From contig JAWXCM010000177.1 in assembly GCA_034408745.1 (NCBI GenBank), positions 1 through 57,036 of the forward strand: a DNA stretch of 57,036 nt, in the 5' to 3' direction. A program made the translations under genes and the position numbers. Below the pieces are notes generated by a model. The model was not told where the DNA came from and did not search any database. It saw only the letters and a program-made list of their open reading frames with translations. This document shows, piece by piece, positions 17,225-25,505 of this stretch (position 1 is its first letter; each line of letters opens with the position of its first letter). The DNA comes from JAWXCM01 sp034408745 (GTDB lineage: Bacteria; Acidobacteriota; Terriglobia; Bryobacterales; Bryobacteraceae).

Positions 17225-17249
17225 AAAACGGCCAGAATCTGGCCATTTT
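17225..17249 (-). terminator. Short hairpin terminator after recA copy 1
   Basis: GGCCAG at 17230-17235 and CTGGCC at 17239-17244 form a 6-bp stem with a 3-nt loop, flanked by AAAA and TTTT. On the minus strand it lies about 60 bp past the recA stop and ends in TTTT. Confidence 0.6.
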
Positions 17250-17309
17250 CCGTACTTTGTAATGTTAGGTCCGCTCGGAACCCAGTGAAAACGAGGTTTT
17301 CCGGACGTA

Positions 17310-18347
17310 TCAGGCGCTCGCAGCCACGCGGACGGGCATTTGAGTGGGGTCCGGGATACCCAGAGCCGCTCGAACCGCCACCTCCAGCTTGTTGGCAGTC
17401 TCGGGGTGTTCCTTCAGGAACGTACGTGCATTCTCACGGCCCTGGCCGATGCGCTCGCCAGCGTAGCTGAACCACGAACCGCTCTTCTCTACCACACCGT
17501 GGAGGGTGCCCAGGTCCAGCAAATCGGACTCCCGGGAGATGCCGAACCCGTGGATCAGGTCTACCTCTACCTCTTTGAAGGGCGGCGCCACCTTGTTCTT
17601 CACGATCTTTACTTTGGTGCGGTTGCCAACAATCACGTCGCCATCCTTAATGGCAGCCGACCGGCGAACCTCCACCCGAATCGAGGCGTAGAACTTCAGT
17701 GCTCGGCCCCCGGGGGTGGTTTCAGGGTTGCCGAACATGACACCAATCTTCTCGCGAAGCTGGTTAATGAAGACCAGGCACGTGTTGGTTCGCGAAACCA
17801 GTCCGGTCAGCTTGCGCAGAGCCTGCGACATCAGCCGCGCCTGAAGTCCCACGAAGCTGTCGCCAATCTCGCCGTCCAGTTCCGCCTTCGGTACCAGGGC
17901 CGCAACTGAGTCAATCACAATCAGGTCGACCGCTCCGGTCTGAGCAAGTGAGGCTGCGATTTCCAGCGCCTGCTCGCCGGAATCGGGCTGCGACACGATC
18001 AGGTTGTCGATGTCGACACCGAGTGCGCGGGCGTAGCCAGGATCGAGCGCATGCTCAGCGTCGATGAAAGCCGCGAATCCGCCCAGTTTCTGCGCCTGAG
18101 CAATGATGTGCAGCGTGAGCGTGGTTTTGCCGGAGGATTCAGGACCGAATACCTCCACGATGCGGCCGCGAGGGAATCCGCCGACCCCGAGGGCGAAGTC
18201 AACGGCAAGCGAGCCGCTGGGGATTGCTGCAATCGGGAGGGCGCTTTTCGAGCCCAAAAGGAGGACGGAGCCTTTGCCGAACTGTTTGTCCATTTGCACG
18301 AGGGCGGACAAGATGGCTCGTTTACGATCTTCTGTGACTACAGGCAT
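17310..18347 (-). CDS. recA: Recombinase RecA (copy 1)
   Basis: 345 residues, standard RecA length. Walker A is GPESSGKTT, followed by AFIDAEHALDPGYA with the catalytic glutamate, LIVIDSVAAL (Walker B), the L1 region ELDGEIGDSFVGLQARLMSQALRK split around loop 1, and the L2 loop GNPETTPGGRALKFYAS. It retains the canonical SQPDSGEQALEI. The C-terminal domain is basic with a short tail. It drives homologous strand exchange and SOS co-protease activity. I could not find a clear LexA-type operator in the 90 bp upstream. A second recA is at 54194. Confidence 0.95.
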   Translation of the reverse strand: MPVVTEDRKRAILSALVQMDKQFGKGSVLLLGSKSALPIAAIPSGSLAVDFALGVGGFPRGRIVEVFGPESSGKTTLTLHIIAQAQKLGGFAAFIDAEHALDPGYARALGVDIDNLIVSQPDSGEQALEIAASLAQTGAVDLIVIDSVAALVPKAELDGEIGDSFVGLQARLMSQALRKLTGLVSRTNTCLVFINQLREKIGVMFGNPETTPGGRALKFYASIRVEVRRSAAIKDGDVIVGNRTKVKIVKNKVAPPFKEVEVDLIHGFGISRESDLLDLGTLHGVVEKSGSWFSYAGERIGQGRENARTFLKEHPETANKLEVAVRAALGIPDPTQMPVRVAASA

Positions 18348-18438
18348 ATCAGTTTCTGTCGAGAAGGTGCGATCCCACCATGGAACTTCTCAGGATTTTT
18401 GGGCAGGAACGGATGGTAAGCTCAAGAGAATACATCGC

Positions 18439-18515
18439 GGGCGGTTAGCTCAGCTGGTTAGAGCACTTCGTTTACACCGAAGGGGTCTGGGGTTCGAATC
18501 CCTAACCGCCCACCA
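18439..18515 (+). tRNA. tRNA-Val (anticodon UAC)
   Basis: Full cloverleaf: acceptor stem GGGCGGT with ACCGCCC, D-arm GCTC...GAGC, anticodon stem CTTCG/CGAAG with loop TTTACAC (anticodon TAC), T-arm TGGGG-TTCGAAT-CCCTA. The discriminator is A and CCA is encoded at 18513-18515. Confidence 0.95.
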
Positions 18516-18694
18516 TTTCACGCTCTTTCGGCAATTTCGCGACAGCGGGCACGTCGGCGTCTCCCTCAATCTCTAAGTCGCGCAGGCTCCTGGTCTGTGT
18601 TCGAAGACGGTGCTCCAACGCAGGGTCCGATCTTGCCACTTCGACAGCCGTCGATCGGGTGGCATTCGTGCTGCTTCAACGTCCTGCCAGTCCG

Positions 18695-19525
18695 CTACTG
18701 AATCTTGACGGCGAGCGCGGTGGACAGCGCGGCTGCGTTCACAGAATCGGGAATACCGGAGTACCCGGCCACATAGCTACCCTTGCGAAGAATCGCCATC
18801 GTGCCGAGGTACTTATCTCTTCCCATGAACCCGCCGTCGCCGACCTTCAGGTCCCCGACATCGGTGAGCCGAGCCTTAAGCTTGTCCATGGTGGCGGCAG
18901 CAGCCTCAGGGCTCGCATCCGCCACCACAAACGCCTTCGACCCGTTCTCATACTGCGCGACATACCCGCGCTTCAGAGCTCGTATGCCGAGCACGCTCTG
19001 CGGGATCAGCCTCGGTGATCCGTTCTGCAGGCCCTGCACCGGAAACCACGCCAAAGCTTCGGGCGGCGTAGTCCGGCCGTGCACCTGCGACGCAAGCGTT
19101 GCCGCCATCGCGCGCAGCATTTCCCGGTAATCACCCTCCGGTTCGACGGCAATTTCAAGATAATACCGACCTTTCGCCAGAATTACCTTGCGAGGCAACA
19201 CCTGCGCGCCCATACCGATTGGCTCAGCCGCGGAGCGGACATCCCGATTCGCTGAGAAAATCCCAAACGCCGACTCCGCATCGCCCATGTCTGACACGTC
19301 GACGATGATCGTTGCGCCGTCCTTCCCGCACGACACGCCGGCCATCTTTCTGAAACCGTAAATCAGGTACCCTTCCGAGTTCCCATTCATGTACTCGTAC
19401 AGGCTTTCGCCTTCATACGTGCGGCGAGGACCCGTCTGCTGCCAGCCAGGAGCCAGGTTGCACTCAGGCACCTCACTCCAGGCCAGCGACGCCAGTGCGA
19501 CAACCGCAAGAGAAGCGCGCAACAT
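18695..19525 (-). CDS. Exported DUF6599-like protein of unknown function
   Basis: 276 residues from the ATG at 19525, which shares one base with the stop of the upstream reductase gene (TGATG), so the two are translationally linked. The leader (MLRASLAVVALASLAWS) is a signal peptide. The family pattern is GESLYEYMNGNSEGYLIYGF, followed by an alternating alpha/beta region (IVDVSDMGDAESAFGIFSANR). I believe this is the DUF6599 type; no catalytic function is known to me. The pairing with an Fe-S aldo/keto reductase hints at a periplasmic redox role, which is only context. Confidence 0.72.
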   Translation of the reverse strand: MLRASLAVVALASLAWSEVPECNLAPGWQQTGPRRTYEGESLYEYMNGNSEGYLIYGFRKMAGVSCGKDGATIIVDVSDMGDAESAFGIFSANRDVRSAAEPIGMGAQVLPRKVILAKGRYYLEIAVEPEGDYREMLRAMAATLASQVHGRTTPPEALAWFPVQGLQNGSPRLIPQSVLGIRALKRGYVAQYENGSKAFVVADASPEAAAATMDKLKARLTDVGDLKVGDGGFMGRDKYLGTMAILRKGSYVAGYSGIPDSVNAAALSTALAVKIQ

Positions 19526-20697
19526 CACGCGAAGCACTCCTGAGCTCTGCTGAGCCGCCTGACCACCTGCACGCCATTCGGACAATGCACGGAGCACGAA
19601 GTGCACTCCCCGCAACGAACGCCCCCGAGCTCAGAAGAAAGCTCGCGGTAATTCGACAAACCAAGTGAAAAGTCACCGTAATTCTCGGCGTACATCCAGT
19701 AGCGCAGGATATCGGCGACCGGCAGTCCCTTGTCACACATGTCCGTGCAGGTGCCGCACATGCGGCAATAATCGGGGCTGATGCGCCGCAGATGTGCGGC
19801 GAGCACTTTCTCATCCGTGGCCGAAAAGGACGAGCCCATCGCACGAAGGTTCTCATCCAGCTGATCGATATCCGTGATGCTGGGAATGGTGGTGTGGACG
19901 TTGCGGTCCTTCAGGGTCCACTTCAGCGCAGCCAGCATCGCGCCGTCGCGGCCCAGTATCTCCCGCGTCCTGTCACTGCCACTCGACGCCCCGCGGCGCT
20001 GACCGCCAGCCATCACCTTCATGCCAACCACGCCGAGGCCCGCCTGCGCGGCACTCGCGACAACCGCGCTCATCGACGGATCCATGGCGAAGTTGTAGCT
20101 GGTGAGCAATACGTCGAAGTGCTTCAGTCCGATCACATGCGGCACCAGTTCCGTCTGGCCACCGTGCGTGCTGATTCCCGCGAACCGGATCTTGCCCTGC
20201 TTCTTCGCGATCGCCTGCGCTTCCAGCATTTCGTCGGTGACGTCAGACGGCTTGCTCTTGGCGTGGAGATACCAGATGTCGACCCAGTCGGTCTGCAGTT
20301 CCCTCAGGCTGGTCTCCAGATGTTCCAGCAGCCCGGCTTTGTCGCGAGCCGCGCTCTTTGTGGAGAGTACGATCTTCTTCCGGTAACTCTTGAGCGCGGC
20401 GCCGACCATGCGCTCGCAGTTGCCCGACTGGTAACCCCGCGCTGTATCGAAATAATTCACGCCCATATCGGCAGCGCGTTCGATCACCGTTCCGTCGCTG
20501 GTGATCATGGTCCCGAAACCCACGCTGGTGAGCTTTAGACCGGTCTTGCCGAGCGTTCGATATTCGAACTTCGTTTCAGGGACAAGCTTGGGACTGGAAG
20601 AAGATTTTTGCGGCAGCGTTTGCGAAGCCGAGCCCAGGGCAGCCGGTGCGGTCAGCCCTGCAACGAGGAAGGAGCGCCTCGAAGCATCGGAGTTCAT
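19525..20697 (-). CDS. Tat-exported aldo/keto reductase with C-terminal 4Fe-4S segment
   Basis: 390 residues from the ATG at 20697, chosen because the twin-arginine leader MNSDASRRSFLVAGLTAPAA begins there. The aldo/keto-reductase barrel follows: YRTLGKTGLKLTSVGFG, NYFDTARGYQSGNCE, WYLHAK and GISTHGG. After about residue 310 come two cysteine clusters, CRMCGTCTDMC and CGECTSCSVHC, matching a ferredoxin-like pair of 4Fe-4S sites. Such fused proteins may pass electrons between NADPH and an Fe-S acceptor. Substrate unknown. A start at 20733 would bury the Tat signal and is rejected. Confidence 0.87.
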   Translation of the reverse strand: MNSDASRRSFLVAGLTAPAALGSASQTLPQKSSSSPKLVPETKFEYRTLGKTGLKLTSVGFGTMITSDGTVIERAADMGVNYFDTARGYQSGNCERMVGAALKSYRKKIVLSTKSAARDKAGLLEHLETSLRELQTDWVDIWYLHAKSKPSDVTDEMLEAQAIAKKQGKIRFAGISTHGGQTELVPHVIGLKHFDVLLTSYNFAMDPSMSAVVASAAQAGLGVVGMKVMAGGQRRGASSGSDRTREILGRDGAMLAALKWTLKDRNVHTTIPSITDIDQLDENLRAMGSSFSATDEKVLAAHLRRISPDYCRMCGTCTDMCDKGLPVADILRYWMYAENYGDFSLGLSNYRELSSELGGVRCGECTSCSVHCPNGVQVVRRLSRAQECFA

Positions 20698-20741
20698 GTG
20701 AATGATCCTGACGACTACTATATCGCTTCGCACGCTACGGG

Positions 20742-20747
20742 TATAGT
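20742..20747 (+). promoter_or_regulatory. -10-like box (TATAGT) upstream of the DUF362 gene
   Basis: TATAGT ends just before an ATG at 20748. Transcription would begin near 20754, so that ATG would not be in the mRNA. The later ATG at 20769, with AGGAG 8 bp upstream, is then the natural start. Confidence 0.35.
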
Positions 20748-20768
20748 ATGGTCACCAGGAGACGCCCC

Positions 20769-21845
20769 ATGGCGCACCCGCTCTCCAGAAGATATTTCCT
20801 CGCAGCCGGCACGGGCTCGTTGTTAGCCTCTGCCGCCAACTGGGCTGCTCAGGCACCTGTTCCGTTGCCTCAGCCCGAAACTCCGTACACCCGCCGGTCC
20901 CGTGTTGCATTAATGCACGGAGAAGACCGGCGCAAGAATATCTACGAATCCCTGAAGGCCATCGACGACCAGATCCAGCCGGTCCTTCGCAAACGCAAAT
21001 ACGTTGTCATCAAGCCCAACAACGTATCCACTGTGAACCAGCTGGCATCCACGCATGCCGACGCGCTGCGTGGGATGCTCGACTACTTTACGGAGCGCTT
21101 CAAAGGCCCGGTAGTCATTGCCGAATCGTCCGCCGGCGACACCATGCAGGGCTTCGAGCACTTCCGCTATACCGCCCTCCCAGGCGAGTACAAATCGCGA
21201 AAGGTCGAACTCATCGACCTGAATAAAGAAGCGAAATACGAACTGGTTTCCGTGCTGGACGCGGACCTGCATCCGACGCCGGTTCGACTGGCGGCCCGCC
21301 TGCTCGACCCCGAAGCATTCGTTGTGTCAGCCGGCTGCATGAAGACCCACAATGTTGTCGTGGCCACCCTGGGCATCAAGAACATGACTCTTGGCGCGCC
21401 GCTGCACCAGGCTCCAGGTGAAACGGCGAAATGGAACGACAAACGTAAGTATCACGGCGGTGTGCGCCAGACGCATTACGACATCATGGTGACCGCGCAG
21501 CGCCTCTCGAATAACCTGAACCTCGACGTGATTGACGGCTTCGAGGGTATGGAAGGCAACGGGCCCGCGCAGGGCAACCCGGTGGCCTCGCGCATCGCGA
21601 TTGCTTCCACTGACTTCGTCGCGGCCGACCGCATCGGTGTCGACGCAATGGGGATCGACCCCGGCTATCCCGGCTATCTGATGTACTGCTGGCAGGCGCA
21701 TCTCGGCCAGTACGATCCCGACAGGATCGACATCGTCGGAGAGAAAGTGTCAGCGGTAAGAAAGCCCTACCGCATGCACAATGACATTGAGCGCCAGCTG
21801 CAGTGGCGGGGCACAATGGAGGAGCTGCCGCCGAAGCTCGGATAA
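20769..21845 (+). CDS. Tat-exported DUF362 domain protein
   Basis: 358 residues from the ATG at 20769 (CAGGAGA upstream). The leader MAHPLSRRYFLAAGTGSLLASAA contains a twin-arginine motif. The body has DUF362 features: KYVVIKPNNVSTVNQLASTHAD near the start, VVIAESSAGDT, and later CMKTHNVVVATLGIKNMTLG and DFVAADRIGVDAMGID. DUF362 proteins are linked to Fe-S or nucleotide-type chemistry but no single reaction is established. It is divergent from the Fe-S aldo/keto reductase and may share a promoter region and pathway with it. Confidence 0.85.
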   Translation: MAHPLSRRYFLAAGTGSLLASAANWAAQAPVPLPQPETPYTRRSRVALMHGEDRRKNIYESLKAIDDQIQPVLRKRKYVVIKPNNVSTVNQLASTHADALRGMLDYFTERFKGPVVIAESSAGDTMQGFEHFRYTALPGEYKSRKVELIDLNKEAKYELVSVLDADLHPTPVRLAARLLDPEAFVVSAGCMKTHNVVVATLGIKNMTLGAPLHQAPGETAKWNDKRKYHGGVRQTHYDIMVTAQRLSNNLNLDVIDGFEGMEGNGPAQGNPVASRIAIASTDFVAADRIGVDAMGIDPGYPGYLMYCWQAHLGQYDPDRIDIVGEKVSAVRKPYRMHNDIERQLQWRGTMEELPPKLG

Positions 21846-21886
21846 AGGGCATCGCGCGGTATCATGAACTCTGGCAAAGGACGGCC

Positions 21887-22210
21887 ATGACGCATCCGGA
21901 GCCACGAGGCTGCATGAACGAACCTAAAATTCAGGTGAACAACACCGCCGATTACCGCGAATCGTACGCCAACAGCGTGCAGGTTCGTGTGAACCTGTGG
22001 GATTTCTTTCTGCTGTTTGGAACTCTGACGCAGAATTCCCCGGACCAGGTTTATATTCAGAACTTTCAGGGCGTTTATCTAAGCCCTCAGCAGGCAAAAG
22101 CGCTGCTGAACATAATGCAGCAGAACATATCGCAGTATGAGGCCACCTTCGGCGAGATAGCCCTGGAGCCTCAGAACGCGGGACTGCAACAGGGCAAGAC
22201 CATTCAGTAA
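21887..22210 (+). CDS. DUF3467 domain protein
   Basis: 107 residues from the ATG at 21887 (AAGGA 6 bp upstream); an ATG at 21914 is an alternative. The pattern IQVNNTADYRESYANSVQV, DFFLLFGTL and YLSPQQAKALLNIMQQNISQYEATFGEI matches DUF3467, a small family of unknown function that is common in Acidobacteria. It is cytoplasmic, with no signal. It sits between the DUF362 gene and a membrane glycosyltransferase, all in one direction. Confidence 0.82.
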   Translation: MTHPEPRGCMNEPKIQVNNTADYRESYANSVQVRVNLWDFFLLFGTLTQNSPDQVYIQNFQGVYLSPQQAKALLNIMQQNISQYEATFGEIALEPQNAGLQQGKTIQ

Positions 22211-22220
22211 CCAATCCAGA

Positions 22221-23723
22221 ATGAACCCGGCCCTGCGAAGGACGCTGTATTCGTGGTCGGCATTTTATCTGCTTTTTTTCGGAGCGCTGCTGGCGCTTCA
22301 TGCGCAGGTATTGCGACTGCCATATTTCTGGGATGAGCTGGGGCAGTTTATCCCCGCCGGCCTCGACATCCTGCAGCTTCACGCCTGGGTTCCGAAGACC
22401 ACTTTGCCCAACGTTCACCCACCAGGCGTGATGGCGTATCTGGCATCCGTGTGGGCCATCGCGGGCTATTCGGTCATGGCCACGCGAGTCGCGATGCTGG
22501 CCCTGGCCGCATTCGGTGTGCTCGCCACCTTTGTGCTTGCCATCGAACTGTGCCGCGACCTCCCCGGCACTCCCGCGATCTTCGCTCCCCTGTTTCTGCT
22601 GTGCTCGCCGCTGTTCTGGGCGCAGTCGATGATGGCCCAGCTCGATATGCCCGCGATGGTGTTCACCTGCGCCGGTCTCTGGCTGTTCCTCCGCGGCCGC
22701 ATGCTGTCGTGCGCGATCTGTTGCACACTCCTGGTCCTCTGCAAAGAGTCGAGCCTCGCCGTGCCATTCGTCCTCGGCTGCTGGCTGCTCCGGGAGCGGC
22801 GCATCCGCGAAGCACTGCTGTTTTTCATCCCCGCGGGCGCGCTGGCTGTGTGGCTCACCGTGCTGCACGCCTCCACCGGCCACTGGCTGGGTAATGCCGA
22901 GTTCACGCACTACAACGTCTGGTTCCAGCTTCACCCCGTGCGTTTGCCGGTCACGGTCTTCCGGCGCATCTTCTACCTGTTCGTCGACAACTGGCACGCC
23001 CTCGGCACGCTGGCCATTGGCCTGGCATGGATGCGGACCCGCATCTTTCGAAACCGAGCATGGGCGCTTGTGGCGACAGTTGCGCTGGTGCAGACCATCG
23101 TGGTTTCCGTACTCGGCGGAGCAGCGCTGGAACGCTATCTGGTGCCCGTGATCCCGCTGTTCTATCTCGCCGCAGCGGCCTCGCTCGCCGTCCTCGCTGC
23201 CCCGTGGCGCCTGCTAATCTCAACCGTCATCACCGCAGGTCTGCTCTCGGCGATTCTCATCAACTCGCCCTTCGCCTACCCTTTCGAAAACAACGCGGCA
23301 TTCGTATCGTTCGTCCACCTGCAGCAGCGTGCGGCCGACTACTGCGCGCAGGAACTTCCCGACAAAACCATCGTCAGCGCATGGCCCTTTCCCGACGCGC
23401 TGCGCCGCCCCGAGTTTGGCTATGTCCCGCGTCCCATGAAGGTGCGCGGCATCGACAATTTCAACCCCGAGACCGTGCTCGCCCTTGCCGGCAAGGTCGA
23501 CGTTCTCGTGGTCTACTCCCGCACCTGGGAACCGACATGGGGCGTCCTCCGCGCCGGCTGGATTCGCTGGTTTCTCACTGAGTATTACTTCTACAAGCCC
23601 CAGATCGCGCCGGACCAGATCGAAGAGAAACTCGGCCTGAGCCCGGTGGTGCGGTGGGACGAAGGCGGCCAGTGGATCGAGATCTATGTCCGTAACGCGC
23701 GACGCAATCTGCTGGTGCTGTAG
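22221..23723 (+). CDS. GT39-type membrane glycosyltransferase (ArnT/PMT-like)
   Basis: 500 residues with about ten hydrophobic segments, an integral membrane protein. Near the N-terminus is YFWDELGQFIPAG, the first-loop acidic DE of polyprenyl-phosphate-sugar glycosyltransferases, followed by NVHPPGVMAYLASVWAIAGY. A soluble C-terminal tail begins around residue 360. These enzymes use a lipid-linked sugar donor on the periplasmic face to modify lipids, polysaccharide or protein. The acceptor is unknown. It lies 10 bp after the DUF3467 gene and converges on the next gene with a 5-bp gap. Confidence 0.85.
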   Translation: MNPALRRTLYSWSAFYLLFFGALLALHAQVLRLPYFWDELGQFIPAGLDILQLHAWVPKTTLPNVHPPGVMAYLASVWAIAGYSVMATRVAMLALAAFGVLATFVLAIELCRDLPGTPAIFAPLFLLCSPLFWAQSMMAQLDMPAMVFTCAGLWLFLRGRMLSCAICCTLLVLCKESSLAVPFVLGCWLLRERRIREALLFFIPAGALAVWLTVLHASTGHWLGNAEFTHYNVWFQLHPVRLPVTVFRRIFYLFVDNWHALGTLAIGLAWMRTRIFRNRAWALVATVALVQTIVVSVLGGAALERYLVPVIPLFYLAAAASLAVLAAPWRLLISTVITAGLLSAILINSPFAYPFENNAAFVSFVHLQQRAADYCAQELPDKTIVSAWPFPDALRRPEFGYVPRPMKVRGIDNFNPETVLALAGKVDVLVVYSRTWEPTWGVLRAGWIRWFLTEYYFYKPQIAPDQIEEKLGLSPVVRWDEGGQWIEIYVRNARRNLLVL

Positions 23724-23728
23724 AAGGG

Positions 23729-24703
23729 CTAGACCGCAAATCCGTGCTGCTTGCGGTGATACCCGGCGTCGAACCGCTGCGTGGTCTTGAAGTGCTCATA
23801 ACGGCCGTCGCCGGCAACGTCCTTCAGCCGCGTCGAGAGCGTCCTGAGTTCCTCAGGAGTCATCGGCCTGAACTTGCGAGCGATTTCGATCGCACGCTGG
23901 AGGTCCGCCATGGACGCAAGCCCGACCACCTGAACGCTGACCGGCTGCGAGAGGAAGTACCGGTAGCACTCCTCCACGCTGGCGACGTTATCCGTAAGTA
24001 TCCGGCCATCGCCACCGCAGCCCTTCATCCCAATCACACCAATGTTGCGCTTAACGCACTCCGGCACCACCTCATGACGGAAGCTCTCAAAGCTGTTGTC
24101 CATCACGTTGACTGGCATCTGGCAGGTGTCCCACGGGAAATTCAGCGCCAGCATCTTCTTGTGTATGCGAGGGTGTTTGTGTCCGGTGAACCCGATGAAA
24201 CGGATCTTGCCCTGTTTTTTTGCCTCGAGCGCTGTCTTTAGTCCGCCCTTTTCCATCAAATGCTCGGGCACATTGTAGTAGTTGCATTCGTGGAACTGCC
24301 AGAGATCGATCACGTCGGTGCGGAGCCGGCGGAGGCTGTCTTCCAGATGCTTCATGGCACCGGCGCCGTCGCGGTCGCAGACCTTGGTCATCAGGAATAC
24401 CTTCTTCCGATACCCGTCCATTGCGAGCGCTTTGCCCATCACTTCTTCGGCGCGGCCGTCATGGTAATCCCATGCATTGTCCATAAAGGTGATGCCGGCA
24501 TCGACAGCAGCGTGAACAATGCGGAACGATTCGCTTTCTTCTTTTGGTCGGGCCTGATGATGCCCGCCGAGGCCGAGCATGGAGACCCGCACCCCGGTTT
24601 TGCCCAGCGCACGGGTTTGAATGCCCGTTCCGCTGCTCTGAGCCTGAAGCGGCAGCGCCGCGGATGTAGCGGTAATCAGAAGATCTCGACGTGACTGATT
24701 CAT
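23729..24703 (-). CDS. Tat-exported aldo/keto reductase
   Basis: 324 residues. The twin-arginine leader MNQSRRDLLITATSAALPLQA precedes an aldo/keto-reductase barrel: RALGKTGVRVSMLGLGGHH, ITFMDNAWDYHDGRAEE (catalytic Asp and Tyr), KVFLMTKVC, DLWQFHECNYY and IRFIGFTGHKHP. Unlike the reductase at 19525 it has no Fe-S tail. It probably reduces a carbonyl compound with NADPH in the periplasm, though an NADPH supply outside the membrane is questionable; the cofactor would have to be loaded before export by Tat. Substrate unknown. Confidence 0.86.
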   Translation of the reverse strand: MNQSRRDLLITATSAALPLQAQSSGTGIQTRALGKTGVRVSMLGLGGHHQARPKEESESFRIVHAAVDAGITFMDNAWDYHDGRAEEVMGKALAMDGYRKKVFLMTKVCDRDGAGAMKHLEDSLRRLRTDVIDLWQFHECNYYNVPEHLMEKGGLKTALEAKKQGKIRFIGFTGHKHPRIHKKMLALNFPWDTCQMPVNVMDNSFESFRHEVVPECVKRNIGVIGMKGCGGDGRILTDNVASVEECYRYFLSQPVSVQVVGLASMADLQRAIEIARKFRPMTPEELRTLSTRLKDVAGDGRYEHFKTTQRFDAGYHRKQHGFAV

Positions 24704-24773
24704 GGTGAGATTCTACGCTCCTTTGAAACTGGAAACAAACCGTTTTAACCTCGCGATGCCAGGCGGACTTTCC

Positions 24774-24779
24774 TATACT
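24774..24779 (+). promoter_or_regulatory. -10-like box (TATACT) close to the start of a PEP-CTERM gene
   Basis: TATACT lies 9 bp before the ATG at 24789, and the surrounding bases (CCTATACTGC...GCAATG) resemble those before the PEP-CTERM gene at 7423. No -35 or ribosome site is evident. Confidence 0.35.
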
Positions 24780-24788
24780 GCCTTTGCA

Positions 24789-25505
24789 ATGCGAGCATCC
24801 CAACTTCTTTATATCAGTATCTTAGTGGTATCCCCGGCGGCTCTTGCGGCTCCGATAGCCTGCGCGCCCGCATCCGTCGCCATATATACCCAACAAAGCG
24901 AGGGTTGTGCCGTCGGTGCGTTTACGCTCAAGAATTTTGCCTGGAGCAGCGTCCAGGACACCGGATATATCCCGGTGAGCGCTGCAGATGTGCTGGTGAC
25001 ACCGATGTTTACACCCAGCAGCGTCGGGGTAGCGTTCACTTCGTCGGCGTTCAGCGTTACGGGATCGGGTAAAATTCGCGCATTTCTCGACTACACCGTT
25101 GATCCGCCTCCACCCATTCTGGATGACCTCAATCTGGAAATGGACGCAAACAGCCCGGTGGCACCTGGCGTTGCACGGATCACCGCGAACATTTGCATCG
25201 GCGGACTGTTCCGCAACAGCTGCGAAAACGGCATTGTGCGAACACTCACCGTGGAACACTTCGGCCCTGGCAATCCGGACAACGTTCTTTTCGATACCGA
25301 ACAGTTTCCGTCCCCTGTGAACATGGTCGATGTTCGAACCACCATTGAACTTTACGCAAATGGTGCGTCCTCTCAGATCGACGGCTATGGCACCATCACC
25401 AATGCAGTGTCCGGCGACGAGACGCCCGAGCCGTCCACGGCTGCGCTCGCACTCAGCGGGCTTGCCGGAGCGATCTACCTGCGCTGTCGAAAGTCGCGTA
25501 TCTGA
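24789..25505 (+). CDS. PEP-CTERM sorting-signal protein
   Basis: 238 residues from the ATG at 24789, giving signal peptide MRASQLLYISILVVSPAALA. The central region is beta-rich with cysteines at CAPAS, EGCAVG, NICIGG and NSCENG, possibly disulphide-linked. The C-terminus is a PEP-CTERM signal: ETPEPSTAALALSGLAGA with basic end RCRKSRI. The protein is secreted and presumably processed by an exosortase. Function of the body unknown. The 3' end overlaps the convergent kinase gene by 31 bp. Confidence 0.82.
   Translation: MRASQLLYISILVVSPAALAAPIACAPASVAIYTQQSEGCAVGAFTLKNFAWSSVQDTGYIPVSAADVLVTPMFTPSSVGVAFTSSAFSVTGSGKIRAFLDYTVDPPPPILDDLNLEMDANSPVAPGVARITANICIGGLFRNSCENGIVRTLTVEHFGPGNPDNVLFDTEQFPSPVNMVDVRTTIELYANGASSQIDGYGTITNAVSGDETPEPSTAALALSGLAGAIYLRCRKSRI

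Noticed and set aside
18348..18438. LexA-type operator before recA copy 1
   Set aside because: Only two isolated GTTCC strings about 24 bp apart; they fit no known LexA box spacing.
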